64,000 nt of DNA from Nocardioides pinisoli (GCF_024199985.1 NZ_JANARS010000003.1:426471-490470); one strand, 5' to 3'. Counted from the stretch's first letter, positions 44,671-53,112 are shown. Numbers and translations are program-made. The notes: a model not told the origin generated them from the sequence alone.

Positions 44671-45332
44671 GCGGGACCGATGCTGGCTGCCACGTCCGGG
44701 CGCTGCCGCAGCACGTCGGGGAGGAGGTGCTCGAGGACACCGACCTCCTCGACGTTGTGCCGCACCCAGGCCTCGGCCATATCCGGCGGGAAGACGCGGG
44801 AGGTCAGGAATCGGTTGACCGGCGCGGCGGCTCGAGCGAGGGCGCCGAGGTCCATGACGCTGACGTAGTGGACGCCCTGCTCGCCGGCGGACCACGTGTG
44901 CTCGAGCTGGAAGACCTGGACGCCGAGGACGCGACGCACGAGCCGGATGCCGGTCTCGTCGAGCTTCTCGACCCGTTCCACGGAGTCCACGACGAAGTCC
45001 TCGTTGCGTCCGAACGCCTCGACGATCCGGTAGCGCGCACCCTCGCCCGCACCACCGCCCGGCGCCGGGCGCGCCAGCTCCCAGCGGATGTGGTCGAGCG
45101 GGTGCCAGGCGAGGTAGCCCGGCATCCTCTGCCCGGCGTACGTCATGTCGTCATTGATGTGGCAGAACCACCACAACAGCATCGCCGGGGTGATGCCCGC
45201 CAGCGGGCGGTGGTCGATCGTCACCCGCACCCGGTGGTGGGACAGCCTGCGGATGCTCCAGCGCGCGGAGCCGGGCTCGCGCAGCGGACGGACGACCGGG
45301 CGTGGCGGGGGAAGCACCACTCGACGGGGCAC
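44667..45332 (-). CDS. DAPG hydrolase (PhlG)-like protein
   Basis: A 221-aa protein. Residues WWFCHINDDMTYAG and YLAWHPLDHIRWELA match the pattern of the PhlG (2,4-diacetylphloroglucinol hydrolase) superfamily, whose zinc ligands lie in His/Glu-rich motifs of this kind. PhlG cleaves a C-C bond of a phenolic polyketide; here the substrate is unknown. The GTG at 45332 has GGAGGGAGG upstream. It shares overlapping stop codons with the convergent phospholipase-like gene. Confidence 0.65.
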   Translation of the reverse strand: MPRRVVLPPPRPVVRPLREPGSARWSIRRLSHHRVRVTIDHRPLAGITPAMLLWWFCHINDDMTYAGQRMPGYLAWHPLDHIRWELARPAPGGGAGEGARYRIVEAFGRNEDFVVDSVERVEKLDETGIRLVRRVLGVQVFQLEHTWSAGEQGVHYVSVMDLGALARAAAPVNRFLTSRVFPPDMAEAWVRHNVEEVGVLEHLLPDVLRQRPDVAASIGPA

Positions 45333-45390
45333 GGCGCCTCCCTCCGGGACACGGGACGTCCCCGACCATAAGGCCCGCGGTGGCGCCCGG

Positions 45391-46962
45391 TCAGCCCCGC
45401 ACCGGCAGGTGGACCACCACGTCCTTCATCCGCATCGCCCCGACCACGCGGCTGCCGAAGCCGACCGACATGTCGGAGATCGGCGCGACGGTGAGGAAGA
45501 GGGTCTGCCCGGCGGGCACGTCGACGGCGACGGAGGGCAGCTCGACCCCGCGACGCGGCTTGTCGATCGCGATGCCGTTCTCGCGGATGGGCAGCATGTT
45601 GTTCTGGACGATCTTGGCGTCGAGCGGGCTGGTGCCGACCGACAGCCCGAGGAAGGCGCGGTTGTCGAGGCCGAGCGTCGTGAGCCTCGCGTCGAGGCTC
45701 GGCGACCCGGCGATGGTCAGCGGACCCTGCGCGATCGGGTAGGCGAGCGGCGCCCCGGCACCGACCGTGCCGACGACCTCGCCGAGCTCGACGGAGGTGG
45801 TGGGACCGACCGCGGGGACGCTGACGCAGCGGTCGCCGGCGGCGGTGGTCAGGTGGTAGCGGCCGAAGCCGGTCAGACCCGTCCTGGCGCCCTGGAGGTT
45901 CTGCTGGAGGAACCGCAGCCCCAGGTCCGCGAACGACGGGCTGCCGAGGGTCGGGGAGCAGGCGTCGGTGGTGGCCAGCGGGATGTCGAGGTTGCTGCCG
46001 GCCGGCAGCACGGCCGGCAGCGTGTGGCCGCCGTTGTAGCCGACGAAGATGCTGCGCGACCGAGCCTTGTCGGTCAGCAGCCGGCCGAAGTTCTTCAGGC
46101 CCTGGTCGAGCGGGAAGAGGTTGTCGGTCGCGCCCTGGCCGAAGAGCACCGGGACGTCGAGGCGGCGACCCTGGCGCACGTGCCACTCGGGGCCGTTGCG
46201 GTCGAGGAACTCGTGGAGGTGGGTCGGCACGTTGCCCGTCGCGGCCGCCTCGGCGAAGCCCTGGACCACGCGCGGCGGGAGCGCGTCGGTCGGCAGCGCC
46301 GCCGCGGTCAGCGCCGTCGCCCACTCCGTGCGGGGCACGCCCTGCGGGAACAGGCTCTCGGTCAGGCTGAACCAGGTGATCTCGGGCACCAGCGCGTCGA
46401 AGCGGGTCGTGCCGCGGTCGCGGACCTCGCTCAGCGCGCCGACGAACTGGTAGCCGCCACCGTAGGAACCGCCGATCGCGCCGAGCACGGGGTCGCCCGG
46501 GCGCTGCTTCGCCACCCAGGGCTGCGCGGCGACGAGGTCGACGATCCTCCGGACGTCCGTGCCCTCGACGTCGGGGTTCTCGATGTGGGCCCTGCCGCCG
46601 CTCTCGCCGAAGCCGCGCTGGTCGAAGCTGAGCACGCCGAAGCCGGCGTCGGTCAGGTAGGCGAACGCGGCGGGGTCCGTCGTACGACTGCCGCCCCAGC
46701 CGTGGCTGTGCAGCACCATCGGCACCGGACGGTCCTGGGTGGCGCCGGCGGGCCGGAAGAGCGTGAAGCAGATGTCGACCGGGGCGGTCGTGCCCGGGTC
46801 GGGGACGCTCTGCAGGCAGCCGTCGGTCGTGGTGACCGCGCCGGCGGCGGAGGCCGGGGCCCCGACGAGGGGGGCGGTCGCGGCCGTGAGCAGGCCGGTG
46901 ACGGCGACGGCCAGACGGCGGACGACGAGTCGGGCGGTGGGTCGGTGCGGCAGCGTGGGCAT
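45391..46962 (-). CDS. Secreted S15/CocE-like alpha/beta hydrolase
   Basis: A 523-aa exported hydrolase. A signal peptide ends near GAPASAAGAV (about 40). The catalytic core has MVLHSHGWGGSRTTDP, GFGVLSFDQRGFGESGG and the nucleophile elbow IGGSYGGGYQ, as in X-Pro dipeptidyl-peptidase and cocaine-esterase-like families. A C-terminal beta domain of about 150 residues follows (PIAQGPLTIAGSPSLDARLTTLG), the jelly-roll PepX_C-like domain. AGGAGAG precedes the ATG. The substrate is undetermined. Confidence 0.85.
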   Translation of the reverse strand: MPTLPHRPTARLVVRRLAVAVTGLLTAATAPLVGAPASAAGAVTTTDGCLQSVPDPGTTAPVDICFTLFRPAGATQDRPVPMVLHSHGWGGSRTTDPAAFAYLTDAGFGVLSFDQRGFGESGGRAHIENPDVEGTDVRRIVDLVAAQPWVAKQRPGDPVLGAIGGSYGGGYQFVGALSEVRDRGTTRFDALVPEITWFSLTESLFPQGVPRTEWATALTAAALPTDALPPRVVQGFAEAAATGNVPTHLHEFLDRNGPEWHVRQGRRLDVPVLFGQGATDNLFPLDQGLKNFGRLLTDKARSRSIFVGYNGGHTLPAVLPAGSNLDIPLATTDACSPTLGSPSFADLGLRFLQQNLQGARTGLTGFGRYHLTTAAGDRCVSVPAVGPTTSVELGEVVGTVGAGAPLAYPIAQGPLTIAGSPSLDARLTTLGLDNRAFLGLSVGTSPLDAKIVQNNMLPIRENGIAIDKPRRGVELPSVAVDVPAGQTLFLTVAPISDMSVGFGSRVVGAMRMKDVVVHLPVRG

Positions 46963-47041
46963 GGCATCTCTCCTGCGACGGGGTCACAGGTACCAACGAG
47001 TAACCGCGGGGCGGGTCACGCCGCGCCCGCTCGGCCGCAGC

Positions 47042-47461
47042 TCAGGCGTAGGGGTCGGTGACCTCGCGCAGCCGGACCAGCGCCTCGCGCAGCTGGTCGG
47101 TGAGCTCCGGTCCGAGGTGCTCGGCCCACTCGCGCTCGACCCCCATGACGACCTCCCTGGCACGCTCGCCCGCCTCGCGCCCCCGCTCGGAGAGCCGGAT
47201 CAGCCGCGCCCGCCCGTCGGCGGGGTCGGGCACCCGCTCGACGAGGCCCTCCCGCTCCAGCGCGGCGACGAGGAGGCTGGCGGTCTGCTTGGTGACCTGG
47301 GCCCGGTCGGCGAGCTCGGTGAGGCGGGTCCCCTCGTCGGCGATGCGCTGGGCGATCCGGGACTGGGCCACCGTGACGTCGTAGCCGGCGTCCTGCATCG
47401 CCTGCCGCACGCGCTCGTCCATGGCGCGGTAGGAGACGAACATGAGCGTGGCGAGGTCCAT
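47042..47461 (-). CDS. MarR-family transcriptional regulator
   Basis: A 139-aa winged-helix regulator: TRLTELADRAQVTKQTASLLVAALEREGLVERVPDPADGRARLIRLSERG holds the recognition helix and wing. The ATG at 47461 is used because AGAGGA lies 5 nt upstream; a longer start would run into the promoter. It is divergent from an O-methyltransferase, and a 19-bp perfect palindrome lies in between, so autoregulation and control of the methyltransferase are likely. Confidence 0.92.
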   Translation of the reverse strand: MDLATLMFVSYRAMDERVRQAMQDAGYDVTVAQSRIAQRIADEGTRLTELADRAQVTKQTASLLVAALEREGLVERVPDPADGRARLIRLSERGREAGERAREVVMGVEREWAEHLGPELTDQLREALVRLREVTDPYA

Positions 47462-47469
47462 CGTTCCTC

Positions 47470-47498
47470 TTGACGTAGTCAGCCCCACTGACCATTAT
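47470..47498 (+). promoter_or_regulatory. Promoter of the O-methyltransferase gene
   Basis: TTGACG (47470-47475) and CATTAT (47493-47498) are spaced by 17 nt. The -10 box lies inside the palindromic operator, so a bound repressor would block this promoter. Confidence 0.6.
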
Positions 47499-47505
47499 GG
47501 TCAGT
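47487..47505. promoter_or_regulatory. 19-bp palindromic operator for the MarR regulator
   Basis: ACTGACCATTATGGTCAGT is a perfect palindrome centred on T47496, in the 72-bp region between the divergent marR-type and methyltransferase genes. Size and position are typical for MarR dimers. Confidence 0.8.
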
Positions 47506-47533
47506 ATCCCTGACGAATCATAGGGGGCCACCC

Positions 47534-48616
47534 ATGAGCAGACTTCCTCCCGTCCGGGTCGCCCGCGCGGCCACATCCGTCCGCACGACGGTGCAGGGCC
47601 TGACGCGTCGGATGGTGCCCCCGCCCATCGGCGTGCTCGAGATGGTGTCGGGCCTCATCGAGGCCAGCACGATGTACGCCGTCGCCAAGCTCGGGGTGGC
47701 CGACGCCCTGGCCGGCGGCCCGCGCACCGCTGCCGACGTGGCTGCCGAGCTCGGCACCCACCCGGACGCGACCTTCCGGCTGCTGCGGGCCGCCGCCGGC
47801 CACGGCCTGCTGCGCCAGGACGACGACCGGTTCGCGCTGACCTCCCTCGGCCGCCCGCTGACGTCGGACGCGCCCGACTCGATGCGGGCGGTGGTGCTGA
47901 TGATCGGCGACCCGCGCTACCAGTCGGTGTGGGGCAGGCTGCCCGAGGCGGTCGCCACCGGCTCGGCCCAGGCCGAGGCCGTGCACGGGGTGTCGATGTG
48001 GGAGCTGCTGGAGCGCGACCAGGACTACGCCGCCACCTTCAACGAGGCGATGTCGCGTCTCACCGCGCTCGACTGGCCGACGGTCGAGGCGGCCTACGAC
48101 TTCACGCCCTTCCGGCGCATCGTGGACGTCGGCGGCGGCCACGGCCGCCTGCTCGCGTCGATGCTCGGCGCCGCGCCGGGTGCCGAGGGGGTGCTGCTCG
48201 AGCTGGACGCGCTGCTCCCCGCGGCCGAGGAGCTGCTGCGCGAGGCCGGGGTGCTGTCGCGCTGCCGCCTCGAGGGCGGGTTGTTCTTCGACCGCGTGCC
48301 CGACGACGGCGACCTCTACGTGATGCGCCGCGTGGTGCACGACCTCGACGACGAGCAGGCGCTCGCCCTCCTGACCACGGTCCGCCGCGACATGCCCGCA
48401 GGGGCGAGGCTGCTGCTGATGGAGAGCGTCGTCCCCCCGGGCGGCGGACCCGACTTCGCCAAGACCCTCGACCTCGACATGCTGCTCTTCGTCGGAGGTC
48501 GGGAGCGGACCGCGCAGGAGTACGCCGCCCTGCTCGACCGTGCCGGGCTCACCCTGACCCGCATCGTGCCGACCATCTCGACGATCTCGCTCGTCGAGGC
48601 CCGTCCGGCGGCCTGA
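47534..48616 (+). CDS. O-methyltransferase (acetylserotonin OMT-like)
   Basis: A 360-aa methyltransferase. The N-terminal dimerisation winged helix (ASTMYAVAKLGVADALAGGPRTAADVAAELGT) is followed by the SAM domain with RIVDVGGGHGRLLASML and the catalytic His region VMRRVVHDLDDEQAL. Family members act on small phenolic or indolic substrates and polyketides. It is divergent from the MarR regulator, and one base separates its stop from the next gene's start. Induction by a phenolic ligand of MarR is a reasonable guess. Confidence 0.9.
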   Translation: MSRLPPVRVARAATSVRTTVQGLTRRMVPPPIGVLEMVSGLIEASTMYAVAKLGVADALAGGPRTAADVAAELGTHPDATFRLLRAAAGHGLLRQDDDRFALTSLGRPLTSDAPDSMRAVVLMIGDPRYQSVWGRLPEAVATGSAQAEAVHGVSMWELLERDQDYAATFNEAMSRLTALDWPTVEAAYDFTPFRRIVDVGGGHGRLLASMLGAAPGAEGVLLELDALLPAAEELLREAGVLSRCRLEGGLFFDRVPDDGDLYVMRRVVHDLDDEQALALLTTVRRDMPAGARLLLMESVVPPGGGPDFAKTLDLDMLLFVGGRERTAQEYAALLDRAGLTLTRIVPTISTISLVEARPAA

Positions 48617-48617
48617 G

Positions 48618-49016
48618 ATGGACGTCCTCGCGCAGGTCTGCACCGCCGTCGCGGCGCTCGTGCTGATCGCCGTGTCCCCGTTCGAGGCGTTCCTCGTCGA
48701 CCGGCCGCGGGTGCAGCGCTTCCTCGGCATCGAGCCGCACGGCATCGCGCACGTCCACCTCTGGTCGTTCTGCATCGGCGCGCGCAACGCGCTCGCCGGC
48801 GTCGGAGCGCTCGTCGGGCTGTGGATCGTCAACCGCGGCGACGAGACGGTCGGCACGGCGGTGGTCGTCACCGTGCTCGCCTACATGCTGCTGTCGTCGC
48901 TCGCGATGGGCGTCGCCGACCTGCTCGGCTACTGGCGTCCGCGCGGCGGCAGCGTCCGCGGCACCGTGGCGTCGTCGGTCCTGCCGGCCGTCGCGCTCGT
49001 CACGCTGGCCGTGTAG
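48618..49016 (+). CDS. DUF1304-like four-TM membrane protein
   Basis: A 132-aa membrane protein with four hydrophobic segments. The family pattern is visible in VSPFEAFLVDRPRVQRFLGI and CIGARNALAGVGALVGLW. No function is known. It starts 1 nt after the methyltransferase stop and is surely co-transcribed, which suggests a role in export or tolerance of the methyltransferase substrate, though this is speculative. Confidence 0.78.
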   Translation: MDVLAQVCTAVAALVLIAVSPFEAFLVDRPRVQRFLGIEPHGIAHVHLWSFCIGARNALAGVGALVGLWIVNRGDETVGTAVVVTVLAYMLLSSLAMGVADLLGYWRPRGGSVRGTVASSVLPAVALVTLAV

Positions 49017-49028
49017 GTGGGGCGGAGG

Positions 49029-49931
49029 TCAGCCCCGCAGCCCCGCCGCGAGCTCGTCGAGCGCGGTCGGCAGGTCCACCCGCGGCGTCCAGCCCCAGCG
49101 CCGGGCGCGGTCGGCGACGATCTGCCCGGTCCAGGCCGGTCCATCCTCCCAGGTCGGCTCCAGGCCGAGCGCCTCGGAGACCGTGCCGAGGTAGTCGCGC
49201 TGGGTCGCCGGACCGCTGGCCACGTTGACCGGCGTGCACCCGCCCGCGACCGGGCCCTCCTCCGGGTCGTCTGCGGTCCCGATGGCGCCGACGGCGAGGT
49301 CGGCCGCGATGCTCGCGAGGTCGTCGACGTGCACCCACGCGAAGGCCTGGTCGGGGTTGGCGTGCCGCTCGCCCTCGTCGTCGCGGATCTCCCGGGGCCG
49401 CACGGTGTTCCAGACCGACGTCGGCCCGGGACCGAGGATCGCCGGCGGGCGCAGCAGCACCCGCGTGGCGCCCTCGAGGCGTTCCAGGGCCGCGTCGACG
49501 TCGCGCTTGACGACGCCGTAGGCCGACGCGTCGTCGGACACCAGCGCCGCGGACTCGTCGACGTCGCCCACCTGCGGGCTGCGGTCGTAGACGCCGGCGG
49601 TCGACACGTGGACCAGGAGAGGGACGCCGGCGTCCACGGCTGCCTCGGCGACCGTCATCGTGCCGTCGAGCCCGACGCGACGCTGGTCGTCCCGGCCGCT
49701 GCCGAGGGGGTGGACGGTCGTGACGAGGGCGTCGGCACCGGCCACGGCGCCGGCCGCGAAGGCGGGGTCGGCGAAGTCGCCGACGTGCTCCTCGACGCGC
49801 GGCAGCCGCGGCGCGGTGCCCACCCGGCGTACGACGGCTCGCACGGTCGCCCCGCGCTCGTGGAGGGCGGACACGACGTGGCTGCCCACGAGTCCGTTGG
49901 CACCGGTGACGACGACGATCGGGGAGGTCAT
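49029..49931 (-). CDS. NAD(P)-dependent epimerase/dehydratase
   Basis: A 300-aa extended SDR. The Rossmann motif is VVVTGANGLVGSHVVSAL. The active site shows a Ser region (VHVSTAGVYDRS) and a YxxxK-type motif, SAYGVVKRDVD. The C-terminal part ends in RARRWGWTPRVDLPTALDELAAGL, as in sugar-nucleotide epimerases. The ATG at 49931 overlaps the upstream PAP2 stop as ATGA. The substrate is not clear. Confidence 0.87.
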   Translation of the reverse strand: MTSPIVVVTGANGLVGSHVVSALHERGATVRAVVRRVGTAPRLPRVEEHVGDFADPAFAAGAVAGADALVTTVHPLGSGRDDQRRVGLDGTMTVAEAAVDAGVPLLVHVSTAGVYDRSPQVGDVDESAALVSDDASAYGVVKRDVDAALERLEGATRVLLRPPAILGPGPTSVWNTVRPREIRDDEGERHANPDQAFAWVHVDDLASIAADLAVGAIGTADDPEEGPVAGGCTPVNVASGPATQRDYLGTVSEALGLEPTWEDGPAWTGQIVADRARRWGWTPRVDLPTALDELAAGLRG

Positions 49932-50614
49932 CCCTCCACCATCGCACTGCGTGCCTGACCGCGGTCGTCGACCGTCCGGGGCAGCAGCACGCGGGTGACC
50001 ACCAGGAGCCAGACCGTGGCGAAGACCAGGCTGGTGATCACGTCGGTCGGGTGGTGGGCACCCTGGTAGAGCCGCGACGGCGCCACGACCAGCGGCGCGA
50101 GGAGGAGCGGCCAGACCCACCGCCGCCACTGCGGCGCGACCGCCGACACCCACAGCACGATGCCGCCGTAGACGACGATCGCGGTCGCGACGTGCCCGGA
50201 CGGGAAGCTGTGGTCGGGCACCAGCCCGGGGTCGAGGATCTCCACCGGCGGGCGGTCACGCGGGACCAGGTGGGTGACGACGACGTAGAGGGCGAGGTAG
50301 CCCCCGACGAGCACGGTGAAGTGGACGAGCGGTCGCCAGGAGCGCTGCCACCGCGACGCGGCGACACCGACCAGCGCTGCCAGGGCCACCCCGACGATCG
50401 TGTCGGCGATCGCGCTCCCCACGGCCGCCGCCGTGTCGAGGCCGGGCGTGCGGCGCTCCTCCAGCCACACCACGACGCTGTCGTCCCACGGGTCGACCAC
50501 CGGGGCCAGCGGCCCGGTCAGCACCCAGCCCACAGCCAGGACGCCGAGGACGAGGGCCACCCAGACGAGGGCCAGGGTGCGCGCGGCCTCGTGCCGCTCC
50601 GTCGACGTGCTCAC
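49928..50614 (-). CDS. PAP2-family membrane phosphatase
   Basis: A 228-aa membrane phosphatase with about six TM helices. The three catalytic motifs are present: RDRPP (motif 1 region), FPSGH (motif 2), and SRLYQGAHHPTDV (motif 3). Substrates are lipid phosphates such as undecaprenyl pyrophosphate or phosphatidate, acting at the outer face of the membrane. The GTG at 50614 was chosen over an ATG 39 nt upstream, since the sequence between is atypical. It is coupled to the epimerase by overlap. Confidence 0.88.
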   Translation of the reverse strand: MSTSTERHEAARTLALVWVALVLGVLAVGWVLTGPLAPVVDPWDDSVVVWLEERRTPGLDTAAAVGSAIADTIVGVALAALVGVAASRWQRSWRPLVHFTVLVGGYLALYVVVTHLVPRDRPPVEILDPGLVPDHSFPSGHVATAIVVYGGIVLWVSAVAPQWRRWVWPLLLAPLVVAPSRLYQGAHHPTDVITSLVFATVWLLVVTRVLLPRTVDDRGQARSAMVEG

Positions 50615-50692
50615 GCCGCAGAGCCTGCCGTACCCGCGGCCCTCGGCGTCCACCCCCAGGGGGAGTCCGCGCCCCGCGCAGGTGCCGGCGCG

Positions 50693-51610
50693 CTAGACGC
50701 GCACGTGCAGCCGCACGTGCGTGCCCGAGTCGTCGGAGCCGACGTCGACGGCCGCGACGAGCTGGCGCGCCAGCCACAGCCCGTAGCCGTGGTCGGTGGG
50801 CTCGGCAGGCGGCAGCAGCCCCGCGAGCGGGCTGACGGGCAACCCGCCGCCGTCCTGGACGTGCCACACCCACGTCCGGTCCTCGTCGTAGACGTGCACC
50901 AGGACGGGGGCCGAGCCGTGCACGAGGGCGTTGGTCAGCGCCTCGGTGACCGCCAGCTCCAGGTCGGCGACCACGCCGGGATCGAGGCCCCGACCCGCCG
51001 AACGCGAGCGCACCAGGCCCCGGACCAGGCTCAGGTCGGAGTGGTGGGAGCAGTCGAGCGTGGCGGCACCGGCCGGCGGCGGCACCACGGCCGACAGGTC
51101 GGCGAGGACCGCGAGCGGGTCGCGGAAGCGGGCGTTGGGCGCGACGCACCCGTCGCCGAGCACACCGTCGTGGGCGTCGAGGGCGATGTCGACCAGGTGG
51201 TCGGGCAGGCCCGCGTCGTAGGGGCAGAGCAGGTCGACCGGGTGGTCGGCGAAGACGAGGTTGGCGGCCGACTCGAGCCTGCGGTAGTCGACGAGCTCGA
51301 CGGGCGTCCGCGTCGCCAGGGGCTGCTCCGCGACCACCCGCGACCGCACACCGGGAGCCGCGGCCACGAAGTCGAGCACCACACGGTAGGCGTTCCACTG
51401 CGGCCCGTAGGCCACGGCGTCGTCGACCACGGCGACCTCGTCGGCGTCCCGGCCGAGCTCGCGCCGGATCGCCTCCACCCGCGAGGGGGGAGCCATGACG
51501 AGGGTGCGGTGACCTGCCTCGAGGCCCTCGCGCAGGAAGCGGCCGGTCGCCGAGGCGTAGTGACGGTCGCCGTCGTAGAGCAGCGTCGTGTGCGTCGCGG
51601 CGGCTGTCAC
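50693..51610 (-). CDS. MEDS-domain sensor with RsbW-like ATPase domain
   Basis: A 305-aa protein. Residues about 1-170 are a MEDS (DcmR-type sensory) domain: HTTLLYDGDRHYASATGRFLREGL, then a conserved mid-domain. Residues about 185-305 are an HATPase_c_2 domain like RsbW/SpoIIAB, with the N box DLELAVTEALTNALVHG and the G box DHGYGLWLARQLVAAVD. The GTG at 51610 overlaps the upstream MEDS-STAS gene as GTGA. The pair looks like an anti-sigma kinase and its antagonist with matching sensors. Confidence 0.87.
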   Translation of the reverse strand: MTAAATHTTLLYDGDRHYASATGRFLREGLEAGHRTLVMAPPSRVEAIRRELGRDADEVAVVDDAVAYGPQWNAYRVVLDFVAAAPGVRSRVVAEQPLATRTPVELVDYRRLESAANLVFADHPVDLLCPYDAGLPDHLVDIALDAHDGVLGDGCVAPNARFRDPLAVLADLSAVVPPPAGAATLDCSHHSDLSLVRGLVRSRSAGRGLDPGVVADLELAVTEALTNALVHGSAPVLVHVYDEDRTWVWHVQDGGGLPVSPLAGLLPPAEPTDHGYGLWLARQLVAAVDVGSDDSGTHVRLHVRV

Positions 51611-52470
51611 GGTTCGAGCTCCAGCCGGTCGTCGCGGAGCCCCGTCGCCTCCAGGATCCGGCGTACGACGCAGGGCACGCGCGCCAGCACGAGGTGGCCG
51701 CCCTCGGGCAGGGCGGCGGCGATCGAGCGGAGGCCGGCGACCGTGGCCACGTCGGCGAACGTCACCCGGTCGAGGTCGACGCGCAGCCGGGGCGTCACGG
51801 TGGCGCGCGAGAGCACGAGCCGGTGCAGCAGGTGGCGGTTGGACAGGTCGACCTCGCCCCGCACCCGCACGCCCCAGGGCTCGTCGACCGCGAGGAAGGT
51901 CGCGATCGGGGCGACGTCGATCGCGGGCGCGAGTCCGTCGTGCTCGCGGGCGACCACGGCAGCGTCGCCGGGCGCCATCCGACTCGTGTCGTAGAGGCAC
52001 GCCGAGCTGACCCGCAGCTCACGCTGGAGGTCGGTGGCGGTCCGCTCCCAGGACGTCACCTCGTCGATCGAGCCGAGCAGCTCGGCGATCTCGTCCATCC
52101 GGGCGGCCACGCGGAGTCCGGGGAAGCCCCGCTTCTGCGCCTGGTGCGCGGCGAGCCGGAACCCGTCGGCCATCGTGTCCACGCCGTCAGGGCTCGACGA
52201 CCCGTAGGCCAGCTCGAACGAGCTGGTCACCAGCTGTCCGGTGCTCACCGCGAGCCGCGCGTCGAGGGACTCCGACAGCCGCCGCACGAGCCCGTCGACC
52301 TGCTCGGCGGAGGCGACGTAGAGGAGCTGGTCGCCGGCTGCCAGCCCCTGTCCGACGAAGGTGGCCGCGACCCGGTCGAGCTGCGCTCCGTCGGGCTCGA
52401 GAGCGCACAGGTGTGTCCCCGGCTCGAGCGAGCAGAGGTCGGCGGCCGCGCGGTGCGACCCGAGAATCAT
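51607..52470 (-). CDS. MEDS-STAS protein (anti-sigma antagonist with sensor)
   Basis: A 287-aa protein. A MEDS domain (about 15-175; GTHLCALEPDGAQLDRVAATFV) is followed by a STAS domain (about 195-285; VRVRGEVDLSNRHLLHRLVL, RVDLDRVTFADVATVAGL). The usual phospho-Ser of antagonists is not in the standard DSxG context; the loop reads TFADVATV, so regulation by phosphorylation is uncertain. TAGATT lies 6 nt before the ATG: a leaderless message. The partner ATPase follows with overlapping codons. Confidence 0.85.
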   Translation of the reverse strand: MILGSHRAAADLCSLEPGTHLCALEPDGAQLDRVAATFVGQGLAAGDQLLYVASAEQVDGLVRRLSESLDARLAVSTGQLVTSSFELAYGSSSPDGVDTMADGFRLAAHQAQKRGFPGLRVAARMDEIAELLGSIDEVTSWERTATDLQRELRVSSACLYDTSRMAPGDAAVVAREHDGLAPAIDVAPIATFLAVDEPWGVRVRGEVDLSNRHLLHRLVLSRATVTPRLRVDLDRVTFADVATVAGLRSIAAALPEGGHLVLARVPCVVRRILEATGLRDDRLELEP

Positions 52471-52564
52471 TCGCCCAATCTAGGACGGGGTCGCGGGATC
52501 GGGACCCATAGTTCTCCCGCAATTTCGCCGGTGGGCGGCGAGGACGGCGCCGTCCGCGCCCGAT

Positions 52565-52641
52565 CCGCCGGGGTAGTCCACCGGGAAACGGTCGTCGTTC
52601 CGATCGTTTCGCGACCGAATCCCGGTGGACTACCCCGGCGG
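52565..52641. repeat. Large perfect inverted repeat between divergent genes
   Basis: Two 22-nt arms (52565-52586 and 52620-52641; core GGGGTAGTCCACCGGGA) are exactly complementary. After an AA/AA internal loop, CGGTCG (52589-52594) pairs with CGACCG (52612-52617), giving a hairpin with a 17-nt apical loop. Both neighbouring genes start away from it, so a terminator role is unlikely. It may be an intergenic repeat family member, a cruciform or a 5' UTR element of the acetyltransferase gene, whose start lies 57 nt downstream. Confidence 0.9.
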
Positions 52642-52698
52642 GGGCTCGGGAGGTCAGCCGCCCGGGGCCGGTCCCGCCCGATCGAGGAGGATGCTCAC

Positions 52699-53112
52699 GT
52701 GACCTACGAGATCCGCACCGACCTCACCGACATGGACCTCGACCTCGTCCACGAGTGGCTCAGCACGGACGCCTACTGGGCCCTCGGGCGCACCCGCGAG
52801 GCGGTCGGGACGGCCGCGGAGCACTCCCTCAACGTCGGCGCCTTCGACGGTGAGGGGCGGCAGGTGGCGTACGCCCGGGTCGTCACCGACCACGCCAACT
52901 TCGCCTGGCTCTGCGACGTCTACGTCGACCGCGACCACCGGGGTCGCGGCATCGGCAGGCGGCTGGTCGCCACGGTGGCCGAGCGCGTCGACGAGATGGG
53001 CATCCGGCGCACCCTGCTCGCGACCCAGGACGCACACGAGGTCTACGCGGGCTTCGGCTTCGGTCCGCTGCCCGACCCGACCATGTGGATGGTCAGGACT
53101 CCCCCGGCGTGA
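52699..53112 (+). CDS. GNAT-family N-acetyltransferase
   Basis: A 137-aa GNAT enzyme. The acetyl-CoA motif is VDRDHRGRGIGRRLVATVAE; the preceding strand is FAWLCDVYV and the C-terminal segment is YAGFGFGPLPDPTMWMV. This resembles the YdaF/ElaA-type family acting on small amines. GTG start at 52699 with GAGGAGG upstream. The C-terminal end overlaps the convergent VOC gene by 20 bp. Confidence 0.88.
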   Translation: MTYEIRTDLTDMDLDLVHEWLSTDAYWALGRTREAVGTAAEHSLNVGAFDGEGRQVAYARVVTDHANFAWLCDVYVDRDHRGRGIGRRLVATVAERVDEMGIRRTLLATQDAHEVYAGFGFGPLPDPTMWMVRTPPA

